From Bermanella sp. WJH001 (GTDB lineage Bacteria > Pseudomonadota > Gammaproteobacteria > Pseudomonadales > Oceanobacteraceae), in assembly GCF_030070105.1 (NCBI RefSeq), contig NZ_JASJOO010000003.1, positions 47,155 through 111,154 on the forward strand: a stretch of 64,000 bases of DNA, written 5' to 3'. A program made the translations under genes and the position numbers. Positions 27,787 through 35,772 of this stretch are shown here, in pieces. The notes beneath the pieces were generated by a model. That model was not told the origin of the DNA, searched no databases, and saw only the letters and a program-made list of their open reading frames with translations. The number at the start of each line of letters is the position of its first letter. The stretch's first letter is position 1.

Positions 27787-27802
27787 CTGTCCAAGTAGTC
27801 AA
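27787..27802. promoter_or_regulatory. Second RutR-like operator near the ABC importer
   Basis: CTGTCCA-AG-TAGTCAA agrees with the consensus TTGACCAnnTGGTCAA at 11 of its 14 specified positions. It lies 50 bp upstream of the importer ATPase ATG. The spacing and symmetry are like the 27704 site, but it is weaker on its own. Confidence 0.45.
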
Positions 27803-27852
27803 CTTTAGTTTAAAGGTTTACATGTTTAATCAATCAATGGTCTTAAAGTAGT

Positions 27853-29394
27853 ATGAATCGTCTGGCATTAACAGGTATTTGCAAACAATACCCAGGCTGT
27901 ATGGCCAATGATGGTGTTGAGCTGATTGTGCGCCAAGGAGAGATCCACGCACTATTAGGTGAAAATGGTGCGGGTAAAAGCACGTTAATGAAGATCATCT
28001 ATGGAGTGGTGAAACCCGATGCCGGTGAATTTTTATGGGAAGGTAAACCCATTACCGTCAGCGGGCCTTCTCATGCTCGCCGCCTCGGTATTGGTATGGT
28101 ATTCCAACATTTTTCATTATTTGAAACCCTTACCGTTACTGAAAACATTGCCCTTAGTCTGCCAAAAGAACAAAGCCGAGATATGGCAGCATTGAGCGCA
28201 CGTATCAGTGAAGTCAGTACACATTATGGTATGACATTGGACCCCCAACGTTTTGTACACACCTTATCGGTTGGTGAGCAGCAACGGGTTGAAATTGTTC
28301 GCTGTTTATTACAAGACATTAAACTATTAATTTTAGATGAGCCTACCTCGGTATTAACGCCACAAGAGGTAAAAGGTTTATTTGCCACATTAAATCAACT
28401 TGCCAGCGAAGGCTGCTCGATACTTTTCATTTCTCATAAATTAGATGAAGTCACTGAGCTGTGCCATAACGCCACTATTTTACGTCAGGGTAAAGTCAGC
28501 GGTCACTGTGACCCGCAACAAATTAGTAGCCATGAAATTGCACGCTTGATGGTCGGTGACGACACGCCACTAAATCAAGATTACCAAAAAGTCGAAGGTG
28601 GTAAGGTGGTATTAGATATTGCCGACCTTAACTTTAAAAGTGATGACCCTTTTGCATGCAGCATTAAAAAACTGAATTTAAAAGTGAAGTCTGGTGAAAT
28701 TCTAGGGGTGGCAGGTGTGGCCGGTAATGGTCAAGATGAACTCATGCGTTTATTAAGTGGCGAGCAAACCACCCATGCGGATGCTATTCGTTTATTGAAT
28801 AAAAACATTGGTGATTTAGAGCCTGCCGATCGTCGCAAATTAGGATTTGCCTTTGTACCCGAAGAGCGCCTAGGCCGTGGTGCGGTACCAGATATGTCCC
28901 TAGAGCAAAACACGTTATTAACCAGCTCTCACTTAGAGCTGGTAAAAAAAGGCTGGATTAACTTCGAAAAAGTAAAACAGCTTGGCCAAAATATTTTAGA
29001 TAAATATAAAGTTAAAAGCTCCGGATTGCAGTCGCAAGCAAAAAGTTTATCTGGAGGTAACTTACAAAAATTTATACTTGGACGAGAAATCGAACAAGAT
29101 CCAAAATTACTGGCATGCTCTCATCCCACTTGGGGGGTAGACATAGGCGCCGCTGTTTTAATTCGACATGCGCTTATTGAACTACGAGATAAAGGTGCCG
29201 CTATTATTGTGGTTTCGGAAGATATTGATGAACTTTACCAAATTTGTGATCGTTTATGCGCTATTTGTGATGGTGAAATCAGCCCAGTAAAAAACACACA
29301 AGATGTAAATATCGAACAACTCGGTCAATGGATGGCAGGGCAATTTAAAAGCAATGAAGCACCCGCAGTAAATAGTGAGCCCGCGTATGTTTAA
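27853..29394 (+). CDS. Nucleoside-type ABC importer, ATP-binding protein
   Basis: A fused double-ATPase subunit (513 aa) of the sugar/nucleoside importer family (YufO/NupO and RbsA-like). The first domain has Walker A GENGAGKST, signature LSVGEQQRVEI and Walker B LLILDEPTS. The second has the degenerate VAGNGQDEL in place of Walker A, the signature LSGGNLQK and no canonical Walker B Asp-Glu. That asymmetry is normal for this family. The following permease genes overlap or abut. Purine nucleosides or bases are inferred as cargo from context. No substrate-binding lipoprotein gene is present in the cluster. Confidence 0.9.
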   Translation: MNRLALTGICKQYPGCMANDGVELIVRQGEIHALLGENGAGKSTLMKIIYGVVKPDAGEFLWEGKPITVSGPSHARRLGIGMVFQHFSLFETLTVTENIALSLPKEQSRDMAALSARISEVSTHYGMTLDPQRFVHTLSVGEQQRVEIVRCLLQDIKLLILDEPTSVLTPQEVKGLFATLNQLASEGCSILFISHKLDEVTELCHNATILRQGKVSGHCDPQQISSHEIARLMVGDDTPLNQDYQKVEGGKVVLDIADLNFKSDDPFACSIKKLNLKVKSGEILGVAGVAGNGQDELMRLLSGEQTTHADAIRLLNKNIGDLEPADRRKLGFAFVPEERLGRGAVPDMSLEQNTLLTSSHLELVKKGWINFEKVKQLGQNILDKYKVKSSGLQSQAKSLSGGNLQKFILGREIEQDPKLLACSHPTWGVDIGAAVLIRHALIELRDKGAAIIVVSEDIDELYQICDRLCAICDGEISPVKNTQDVNIEQLGQWMAGQFKSNEAPAVNSEPAYV

Positions 29395-30484
29395 GTTAGA
29401 AAAACGTCCCTTTGATTCTAAAACCATGAGCTACTGCTCACCGGTGATCGCACTGTGCCTGACACTCTTTTTTGGCGGTTTATTATTTTTAAGTCTGGGC
29501 CACAATCCTTTTGAGGCGCTTTATACTTTTTTCATTTTGCCATTAAGTGATGCGTATGGCTTAACCGAACTGGGGATGAAAGTCGCCCCACTTTTATTAT
29601 GTGCCATGGGTTTAAGTATCTGTTTTAAAGCAAAGATTTGGAACATAGGTGCAGAAGGCCAATTCATAATGGGAGGCCTCGGTGGTGGCTTCATGGCTTT
29701 GCAGTTTTTAGATGCTCAGTCTAGCTGGGTATTAGTGCCAATTTTATTGTTCGGTGCGCTATGTGGTTTAGCTTGGGCAGCTCTGGCGGCATTACTTAAG
29801 ACTAAATTTAATGCCAATGAAATTTTGACTACGATCATGCTCAATTACATTGCATTAAATGCTTTGCTCTGGGCGGTGCACGGGCCACTAAAAGATCCAG
29901 AAGGATTTAATTTCCCCGAATCAGCCAAGTTTGCTGATGCCGCTATTTTACCGTTACTTCACGAAGATTATCGCCTTACTATCGCCATCTTTTTTGGCCT
30001 ATTCGCCATGGTTGCCATCTGGACATTATTGTCTCGCAGCTGGTTAGGCTTTCAAATTAATGTATTAGGTGAAGATAAAGCCGCTGCACACTACGCTGGT
30101 TTTAAAGAAAACAAACTAGTTTGGTTTGCATTATTAACGTGCGGTGCTCTTGCTGGTTTAGCCGGTGTCAGTGAAGTGGCAGGCCCCATAGGACAACTGA
30201 TTCCTTATATCTCACCAGGTTATGGTTACTCTGCCATTATTGTTGTGTTTTTAGGTCGCATGCATCCCTTAGGCATTTTACTCGCCAGTATGTTAATGGG
30301 ATTAACCTATATGGGTGGTGAAATGGTGCAAATTGAAATGAGTTTACCAAAATCCATTACTGGTTTATTTCAAGGCATGTTGTTGTTCTTTTTATTAGCC
30401 AGCGACTTATTAATTAGTTATCGAATTGTTAAAAGCAAAAAAGATCAAAACGATAACCCAGCAGCCGTTTCAAGCGCTGCATAA
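29387..30484 (+). CDS. Nucleoside-type ABC importer, permease 1
   Basis: An inner-membrane permease of the BPD_transp_2 (branched-chain/nucleoside) family, about 365 aa with roughly ten hydrophobic segments. The signature IWNIGAEGQFIMGG lies near residue 80, followed by LKTKFNANEILTTIMLNYIAL and FQINVLGEDKAAAHYAGF, all typical of YufP-like proteins. The ATG at 29387 overlaps the ATPase stop by 8 nt and is preferred over a GTG at 29375. It pairs with the permease encoded next to form a heterodimer. Confidence 0.92.
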   Translation: MFKLEKRPFDSKTMSYCSPVIALCLTLFFGGLLFLSLGHNPFEALYTFFILPLSDAYGLTELGMKVAPLLLCAMGLSICFKAKIWNIGAEGQFIMGGLGGGFMALQFLDAQSSWVLVPILLFGALCGLAWAALAALLKTKFNANEILTTIMLNYIALNALLWAVHGPLKDPEGFNFPESAKFADAAILPLLHEDYRLTIAIFFGLFAMVAIWTLLSRSWLGFQINVLGEDKAAAHYAGFKENKLVWFALLTCGALAGLAGVSEVAGPIGQLIPYISPGYGYSAIIVVFLGRMHPLGILLASMLMGLTYMGGEMVQIEMSLPKSITGLFQGMLLFFLLASDLLISYRIVKSKKDQNDNPAAVSSAA

Positions 30485-30507
30485 TCTCAGATTGTTAAGG
30501 TAAAAAA

Positions 30508-31434
30508 ATGGATATCGATTTAATCACTAATATTTTATATGCCACCATACGCACCGGCACACCATTAATCTTAGTGGCCTTTGGTGAAATGGTTTGCGAA
30601 AAGTCTGGGGTACTTAACCTTGGGCAAGAAGGCATGATGTTAATGGGGGCCGTTGTCGGGTTTGCTGCTGCCGTGGTAACCGGTAGTTTAATGCTAGCAA
30701 TCTTAATGGCGATTATTGCAGGCGTGTGCATGTCTCTACTTTTTGGATTTTTATCTATCACGTTAGTTTCAAATCAAGTGGCCAGTGGTTTAGCATTAAC
30801 GATTTTTGGTGGAGGTTTAAGTGCATTTATTGGTGCTAATTATGTAGGAGTAGGCATCGAAGGGGTTCCACCACTTGTGATTCCATTCTTAAGTGATATT
30901 CCTGTTATTGGTAAAGCATTTTTTGCACAAGATCCTTTGGTATATTTTTCATTTTTTATGGGTGGACTATTATTCTTTGTATTAACTCGTACTCGTCTGG
31001 GTTTGAAATTACGTGCGGTAGGTGAAAACCCAGAGGCTGCAAACTCAATGGGCATTCATGTGCATGGAATTCGCTACATGGCCGTCATGTTTGGTGGCGC
31101 CATGGCAGGCTTAGCAGGTGGGTATTTATCACTGGCTTATACACCACTATGGAGCGATGGTATGACAGCAGGTAAAGGCTGGATTGCTCTAGCACTGGTT
31201 GTGTTTGCCAGCTGGAAAGTGGGGCGTATCATGCTTGGTGCTTATTTATTTGGTATTGCCAGTATCATGCACCTTATCCTTCAGGGCACAGGTTTTGAGA
31301 TTTCCCCTAGCATATTGGCCATGTTGCCTTATGTTGCCACCATTTTTGTTTTAGTGTTACTTTCAAGTAATCAAAGCAAAGCCAAACTTAACGCACCCAT
31401 GTCACTGGGTGTAGCGTATCGACCTCAACTATAA
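30508..31434 (+). CDS. Nucleoside-type ABC importer, permease 2
   Basis: The partner permease (308 aa) of the YufQ type with about eight membrane segments. VCEKSGVLNLGQEGMMLMGAVVGFAAA, LVSNQVASGLALTIFGGGL and TRTRLGLKLRAVGENPEAANSMGIHVHG are family patterns that parallel the GAEGQF and GEDKAAAHYAG motifs of permease 1. It starts 23 nt after permease 1. The four-gene run ATPase-permease-permease-porin looks like a complete uptake route apart from the binding protein. Confidence 0.93.
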   Translation: MDIDLITNILYATIRTGTPLILVAFGEMVCEKSGVLNLGQEGMMLMGAVVGFAAAVVTGSLMLAILMAIIAGVCMSLLFGFLSITLVSNQVASGLALTIFGGGLSAFIGANYVGVGIEGVPPLVIPFLSDIPVIGKAFFAQDPLVYFSFFMGGLLFFVLTRTRLGLKLRAVGENPEAANSMGIHVHGIRYMAVMFGGAMAGLAGGYLSLAYTPLWSDGMTAGKGWIALALVVFASWKVGRIMLGAYLFGIASIMHLILQGTGFEISPSILAMLPYVATIFVLVLLSSNQSKAKLNAPMSLGVAYRPQL

Positions 31435-31488
31435 ACAGAATTTTTTGCAAACGTAAAAAATACACAACTAAAAAGATCGGAGATAAAC

Positions 31489-32214
31489 ATGAAAAAAACA
31501 TTACTAACGATTGCGAGTGCCGCTCTATTGAGCACCTCTGTTCAAGCTGAACAGTACTGGGCTGACAACAGTGTATCGGTACTTTATGGTTCAAGTTACA
31601 TTGAGCCATTTGTTAGCGGCCCTGATGAAGAGATGACTTACACCACACTTACTTTAGAGCATGTTTCTGGCCATAGCTGGGGTGGATTATTTTACTTTGT
31701 GGATCGTCATAGTGGTGAAGGCTTCACGGATACTTACATTGAATTCAGCCCAACTTATACCCTAGCAAAAATGGACGGTGCTATTTCAAGTGTAAGCGCG
31801 GCATATACCCTTGAAAGTGGCGGCGGCTTTGATAACCATTTATTTGGTGCAAGTGTTGGCCTTTCGGTACCAGGCATGGATTACTTAAATGTAAACTTAT
31901 ATCGTGCTATGAACGATAGCCTTGAGATTGATAAAGGTGATGATAACTTGTTATCTGTTATCTACGGTTACTCAAATGGAAACTTAACTATCGATGGATT
32001 CATGGATTACCGCTTTGGTAATGACGGCAGTCAGTTTGGTGATATTGAAGATAGCATGAACCTAACACCTCAAATCACATACAACCTAGCGCCTATGTTA
32101 GGCCTTAAAAACAAACTAAAAGTAGGTGTTGAGTATTCTTATTGGACCAATAAATTCGGTGTAGATGGCGCTGATCAAAACGCTGTCAGTCTTTTACTTA
32201 AAGCTCACCTGTAA
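31489..32214 (+). CDS. Tsx-like nucleoside-specific outer-membrane channel
   Basis: A 12-strand outer-membrane beta-barrel of the Tsx/OmpP1-like nucleoside channel family. It has a signal peptide (residues 1-20, ending VQA) and then DNSVSVLYGSSYIEPFV. Alternating aromatic strands such as TLEHVSGHSWGGLFYFVDRH, DGFMDYRFGND and VGVEYSYWTNKFGV follow. The barrel closes on AVSLLLKAHL. GGAG with a 6-nt spacer precedes the ATG. Its place behind the importer genes suggests it admits purine nucleosides across the outer membrane. Confidence 0.85.
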   Translation: MKKTLLTIASAALLSTSVQAEQYWADNSVSVLYGSSYIEPFVSGPDEEMTYTTLTLEHVSGHSWGGLFYFVDRHSGEGFTDTYIEFSPTYTLAKMDGAISSVSAAYTLESGGGFDNHLFGASVGLSVPGMDYLNVNLYRAMNDSLEIDKGDDNLLSVIYGYSNGNLTIDGFMDYRFGNDGSQFGDIEDSMNLTPQITYNLAPMLGLKNKLKVGVEYSYWTNKFGVDGADQNAVSLLLKAHL

Positions 32215-32221
32215 GCCACAC

Positions 32222-32250
32222 AAGAAGCCATACTCAGTATGGCTTCTTAT
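32222..32250 (+). terminator. Terminator of the importer-porin operon
   Basis: AGAAGCCATAC / GTATGGCTTCT is a perfect 11-bp stem with a TCA loop. It lies 8 bp after the porin stop. It also argues that the following regulator starts downstream of it, not upstream. Confidence 0.85.
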
Positions 32251-32325
32251 CTATTGGGCATTAAATTTTGCCCTTTATGTCTATCGTTGTATCATGGACG
32301 AATGGAACTAGGAAGGCTGTACCCT

Positions 32326-32955
32326 GTGACAACTCAAGACGCACCAAAAAAAAGCAAAATACGTGAGCGCAATAGTCAGCAAATACTCAAAGCGGCTGAA
32401 GATGAATTTGTGTTACACGGTTATAAAGGCACCAGTATGCAGTCAATTGCTGATCGCGCTGGTCTACCAAAAGCCAATATCCATTATTATTTTAAAAATA
32501 AAGCGAATCTTTATCAGACCGTTTTAGAAGATATCATGGAAAACTGGAATCAAATTCTGGATGACATGACTCCCGAAAGCGACCCTAAAGAAGTACTAAC
32601 ACGCTTTATACGCAGTAAAATGCAATTATCTTACTCTAATCCAAATGGCTCAAAAATATTCGCCATGGAGATTATTCAGGGCGCACCTCATATTAAACAA
32701 TACATCAGTAAAGATATGCGCTTATGGGTAAAAGAAAAGACGTCTGTTATTCAAAGCTGGATTGATCAGGGCAAAATGAAACCCATTGATCCAACCCATT
32801 TGATTTTTATGATTTGGGCAACCACTCAGCACTATGCTGATTTTAGTACACAGGTGCTTGAAGTAATGAACCGCCGTGAATATGAAAAAGAAGACATTGA
32901 TCATATCACCGCATTTTTAACCAGCATGATTCTGTCTGGCTGTGGTTTAGAATAA
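32326..32955 (+). CDS. TetR-family regulator of the RutR type
   Basis: A DNA-binding repressor or activator of 209 aa. The helix-turn-helix covers about residues 15-60 (ILKAAEDEFVLHGYKGTSMQSIADRAGLPKANIHYYFKNK as split motifs). The C-terminal domain, with RLWVKEKTSVIQSWIDQGKM and IWATTQHYADFSTQV, resembles RutR, the uracil/thymine sensor that also controls purine genes in E. coli. GTG at 32326 is chosen because AGGAAGG precedes it by 9 nt; an ATG at 32302 is possible. RutR-type palindromes upstream of both purine gene groups make it the probable local regulator. Confidence 0.85.
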   Translation: MTTQDAPKKSKIRERNSQQILKAAEDEFVLHGYKGTSMQSIADRAGLPKANIHYYFKNKANLYQTVLEDIMENWNQILDDMTPESDPKEVLTRFIRSKMQLSYSNPNGSKIFAMEIIQGAPHIKQYISKDMRLWVKEKTSVIQSWIDQGKMKPIDPTHLIFMIWATTQHYADFSTQVLEVMNRREYEKEDIDHITAFLTSMILSGCGLE

Positions 32956-32974
32956 CCCATTAAATCACGCCAAC

Positions 32975-33013
32975 CAAAAAAAAGGTGAAGCATCTGCTTC
33001 ACCTTTTTTATTG
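32975..33013. terminator. Bidirectional terminator between the regulator and the BASS transporter
   Basis: AAAAAGGTGAAGCA / TGCTTCACCTTTTTT with a very short loop lies in the convergent gap, with A and T runs on both sides. Confidence 0.92.
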
Positions 33014-33030
33014 ATTATAAACCTTTAACA

Positions 33031-33918
33031 TTACGCCTCAGCTGTTGTTTCAACCGCTTTTTTTGAACGGTTAGCTAACACCATTGCAAACACCGCACCG
33101 GTTACAAACATACTTAAACTATAACAAGTGGCGGCAATGGCCATTTCAGTATTTTCAAGTAATGTCAGCGCGATCACAATGGCCAATGTACCATTTTGAA
33201 AGCCAACCTCAATACCAATAGCTTTGCTTTGCGCTTCGTTTAATTGAGCGACCTTCGCGAGAATATAACCCAACACCATACTAGCAATATTTAAGATAAT
33301 GGCGGCCAACCCTGCTTTTGCAAAATACTCAGCCATGTTGTGCAAGTTATTAAATACAATCATGGCTACGATAAGAAATAGAAAGAGTATTGAGAAGACC
33401 TTAACGGGCTTATCCGCTTTTTGAGCCCACTGCGGTTTTTTATTATGGATATACATGCCAATTGAAATAGGCAAAATGGTAATGACCACCAATTGAATAA
33501 TGGTTTTAAGTACAGGTAGGTGTATATATTCCTCTTGACCCATTAACATACTCATAAACATGACAATCATCAGCGGTACGGTGAACGGGGCAATTAAACT
33601 CACCAATGACGTTAGGGTCACCGATAACGCAATATCACCTTTTGCTAGGTAAGTATAAAGATTGGAAGTGGTGCCCCCTGGACACAAAGCCAGAATCATA
33701 ACACCCACGGCTACTGCGCCTGTCATACCAAAGGCCAACACAATTAAATAGGCTAAGATAGGTAGCATGAGCATTTGAGCCACAAGTCCTAAAGCCACGG
33801 CTTTTGGTCTGACCATGACCATTTTAAAATCAACCGGTTTGAGCGCTAAACCCATGCCTAACATAATGATAAATAGAGATAGTGGCAAAACCACTTTAAC
33901 AAGAATACTTGCTTCCAT
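33031..33918 (-). CDS. Bile acid:sodium symporter (BASS) family transporter
   Basis: A sodium-coupled transporter of 295 aa with nine or ten membrane segments. Family patterns are LMILALCPGGTTSNLYTYLAKGDIALSVTLTSLVSLIAPFTVP and IGIEVGFQNGTLAIVIALTLLENT, containing the Na+-binding helices. It faces the purine regulator tail-to-tail. Its substrate is not readable. Because BASS members move organic anions it could handle a purine-pathway intermediate, but this is only a neighbourhood guess. No purine-type operator was seen upstream. Confidence 0.88.
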   Translation of the reverse strand: MEASILVKVVLPLSLFIIMLGMGLALKPVDFKMVMVRPKAVALGLVAQMLMLPILAYLIVLAFGMTGAVAVGVMILALCPGGTTSNLYTYLAKGDIALSVTLTSLVSLIAPFTVPLMIVMFMSMLMGQEEYIHLPVLKTIIQLVVITILPISIGMYIHNKKPQWAQKADKPVKVFSILFLFLIVAMIVFNNLHNMAEYFAKAGLAAIILNIASMVLGYILAKVAQLNEAQSKAIGIEVGFQNGTLAIVIALTLLENTEMAIAATCYSLSMFVTGAVFAMVLANRSKKAVETTAEA

Positions 33919-34052
33919 AACGCCCTCGGTACATTTTTATTTTTATATTTAATCTTATATTTTGAGCATACTCATATCGGTGAAGACTGCCAAGGTCTAA
34001 GCTCGGTACTGACCTAAAAGGCCATGTTTGTGTCTTAAATGGCGAAGTGAGT

Positions 34053-35018
34053 CTAACGTGTCATTTTCTTTACAAATACCACCACAAAAAGTGCAAGGGT
34101 AAAACTGCCCGTAAAGGCTTCTATTGCAGCAAGCATGCGGCTAAATCCAATAGGTACCAGATCACCGTATCCCAATGTCGTAAACGTCACCACACTAAAA
34201 TAGAGAGTGTTGCCTAAGTTAAGAAGGTTTTGCTGCCAAGAAGCATCCAGTGAGAACTGAATAACGTGTGAGCCATCTTCTATACCAAACACCCAAAATG
34301 CGATGGCAAAAATAAAAATTAAACATAAAGAGAACCCTACCACACGAGCAGGCTGTTCACCGTATCCACAAAATAAATCCACCGCTTTTGATAATAATCG
34401 CTGCCATGACCATCTAGGCATCTGTCGGCGCCGGTTTATCATCTCTTTAATAAAAAAATGACCCGCTAGTTCAAATAAACCTTCGTGTTCACTGACCTTA
34501 CGTAAATGGCGCGCAACTTCCTCAGCTTGCTCAAAATATACCACTGCCTTTTCTTGATTTTTTTGAGCGCATGCTTCAAAACCTAATGCTTCATGAAATA
34601 ACGTTTTACCCCAGTGTACGTTTTCTATTTTGGCGCCATCAAATTTTGCACCCAATAAATTAGCAGCTTCTAAGTTGGCATAATGTACATTTGCCTCTGA
34701 GCAATCCGCTTTCATTAACGAGGCACCAGACATGTCTACTTTGAACAAGTGCGCTCGATGTAAACTTGCATGAAACAAATCCGCATTTGCTAAACTGTAA
34801 GCATTCTCACTTCTTTGACTCACCAAGTTTACGTCATCTAGATTGGCGTATGCTAAACATGCTCCTTCCATTGAATGACCAGCCTTTACTAAGTCACTCA
34901 GTTGATTGGCCAGTGGTTCATTGTTTTTTTTGATCGTAGGGTCATGCCAATAACACAGGCCCTTACCTGCATCTTCAAGCCGACATTGGTTACCGTCTTT
35001 AAACCGATATAAACACAT
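34053..35018 (-). CDS. Pentapeptide-repeat potassium-channel-like membrane protein
   Basis: An unusual three-part architecture in 321 aa. An N-terminal Cys/His knuckle (C2, C12, C22, H25, pattern C-x9-C-x9-C-x2-H) is followed by pentapeptide repeats (about residues 55-133, with A(D/N)L motifs such as YANLDDVNL, HYANLEAANLLGAKF). A helical spacer and a two-helix pore domain come next, with TM1 about 226-245, selectivity filter TLGYGD at 281-286 and TM2 about 295-317. The filter is the canonical potassium type. Probably a cytoplasmic sensing platform on a tetrameric channel. The start context is odd because of a 10-bp duplication at 35009-35028. Confidence 0.85.
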   Translation of the reverse strand: MCLYRFKDGNQCRLEDAGKGLCYWHDPTIKKNNEPLANQLSDLVKAGHSMEGACLAYANLDDVNLVSQRSENAYSLANADLFHASLHRAHLFKVDMSGASLMKADCSEANVHYANLEAANLLGAKFDGAKIENVHWGKTLFHEALGFEACAQKNQEKAVVYFEQAEEVARHLRKVSEHEGLFELAGHFFIKEMINRRRQMPRWSWQRLLSKAVDLFCGYGEQPARVVGFSLCLIFIFAIAFWVFGIEDGSHVIQFSLDASWQQNLLNLGNTLYFSVVTFTTLGYGDLVPIGFSRMLAAIEAFTGSFTLALFVVVFVKKMTR

Positions 35019-35028
35019 ATAAACACAT
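35009..35028 (-). repeat. 10-bp tandem duplication at the channel start codon
   Basis: On the minus strand the unit ATGTGTTTAT occurs twice in direct tandem. The first copy's ATG (35028) lies 6 nt from an AGGAG ribosome site but is out of frame and soon meets a stop. The second copy's ATG (35018) opens the channel gene but lies 16 nt from AGGAG. Confidence 0.85.
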
Positions 35029-35082
35029 ATAAAGCTCCTAATTACTTTAAGTGTAGTTCAGTTTACAAGGTAAATTTTAAGC

Positions 35083-35122
35083 AAAAAAAATGGCAAGATG
35101 ATTGCTCACCTTGCCATTTTTA
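35083..35122 (-). terminator. Terminator of the SlyD-like gene
   Basis: AAAATGGCAAG / CTTGCCATTTTT with an inner TGA-TTGC-TCA hairpin, 14 bp beyond the stop. The long A-run gives the minus-strand T tail. Confidence 0.88.
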
Positions 35123-35135
35123 TCATCATCACTGA

Positions 35136-35621
35136 TTAGTGGTGATGACCGCCTGGGCCGTGTACGTGACCGTGTTCAAGCTCTTCAGCGCTCGCATCAC
35201 GAATCTCTTTCACTTCACCAGAAAACGCAAGTTTAATGTCTGCCAATGGGTGATTTGCATCAACCGTTACAACGTCACCTTCCACTGCCGTTACTTCAAC
35301 CACAACTGGGCCTTCAGCACCGTCTGCAGTAAACGCCATGCCGACCTGTACATTGTCGATACCTTGGAACGCTTCCATTGGTACTTCTTGTACTAGGCTT
35401 TCATCACGAACACCGTAACCTTCTTCAGGGCTAACGGTTACATCATAGCTATCACCAACCACTTTACCTGTCAGTTCGCTTTCAAGGCCTGGTACTAGGT
35501 TGTTAAAACCGTGTAAATATACCAATGGCTCAGAGTCTACTGATGTCTCAATAACTTCTCCGGTTTCTGCGTTTTTAACAGTAAACTCAAGAGTTACAAC
35601 TTTATTTTCTGCAATAGTCAT
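35136..35621 (-). CDS. FKBP-type peptidyl-prolyl isomerase, SlyD-like
   Basis: A cytosolic FKBP-fold proline isomerase with an inserted-flap chaperone domain, 161 aa. Conserved are VVTLEFTVKNAETGEVIETS, LVYLHGFNNLVPGLESELTGKVVGDSYDVTV, the inserted loop (about residues 72-120) and VTVDANHPLA(D/G), a SlyD/FkpB landmark. The tail is short and histidine-rich (HGHVHGPGGHHH), shorter than E. coli SlyD but a plausible nickel- or zinc-binding site. Monocistronic, with its own terminator. Confidence 0.93.
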   Translation of the reverse strand: MTIAENKVVTLEFTVKNAETGEVIETSVDSEPLVYLHGFNNLVPGLESELTGKVVGDSYDVTVSPEEGYGVRDESLVQEVPMEAFQGIDNVQVGMAFTADGAEGPVVVEVTAVEGDVVTVDANHPLADIKLAFSGEVKEIRDASAEELEHGHVHGPGGHHH

Positions 35622-35693
35622 GGCTACTCCTATTTGGTCTCGCCGAATTAAGTATCTATTTATATCGGTACTTAATGTGAATGTCTTTATACA

Positions 35694-35724
35694 AATAAAC
35701 CTACTTAAATTAAGTAGGTTTATT
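35694..35724 (-). terminator. Terminator of the rimP-pnp operon
   Basis: AATAAACCTACTTAA / TTAAGTAGGTTTATT is a perfect long inverted repeat with almost no loop, 49 bp past the pnp stop. AT-rich, with T tracts both sides. Confidence 0.75.
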
Positions 35725-35772
35725 TTCTATCTTAAAACCAGATTCGCGCAACGTTGTTGCACGAATGGTTTA

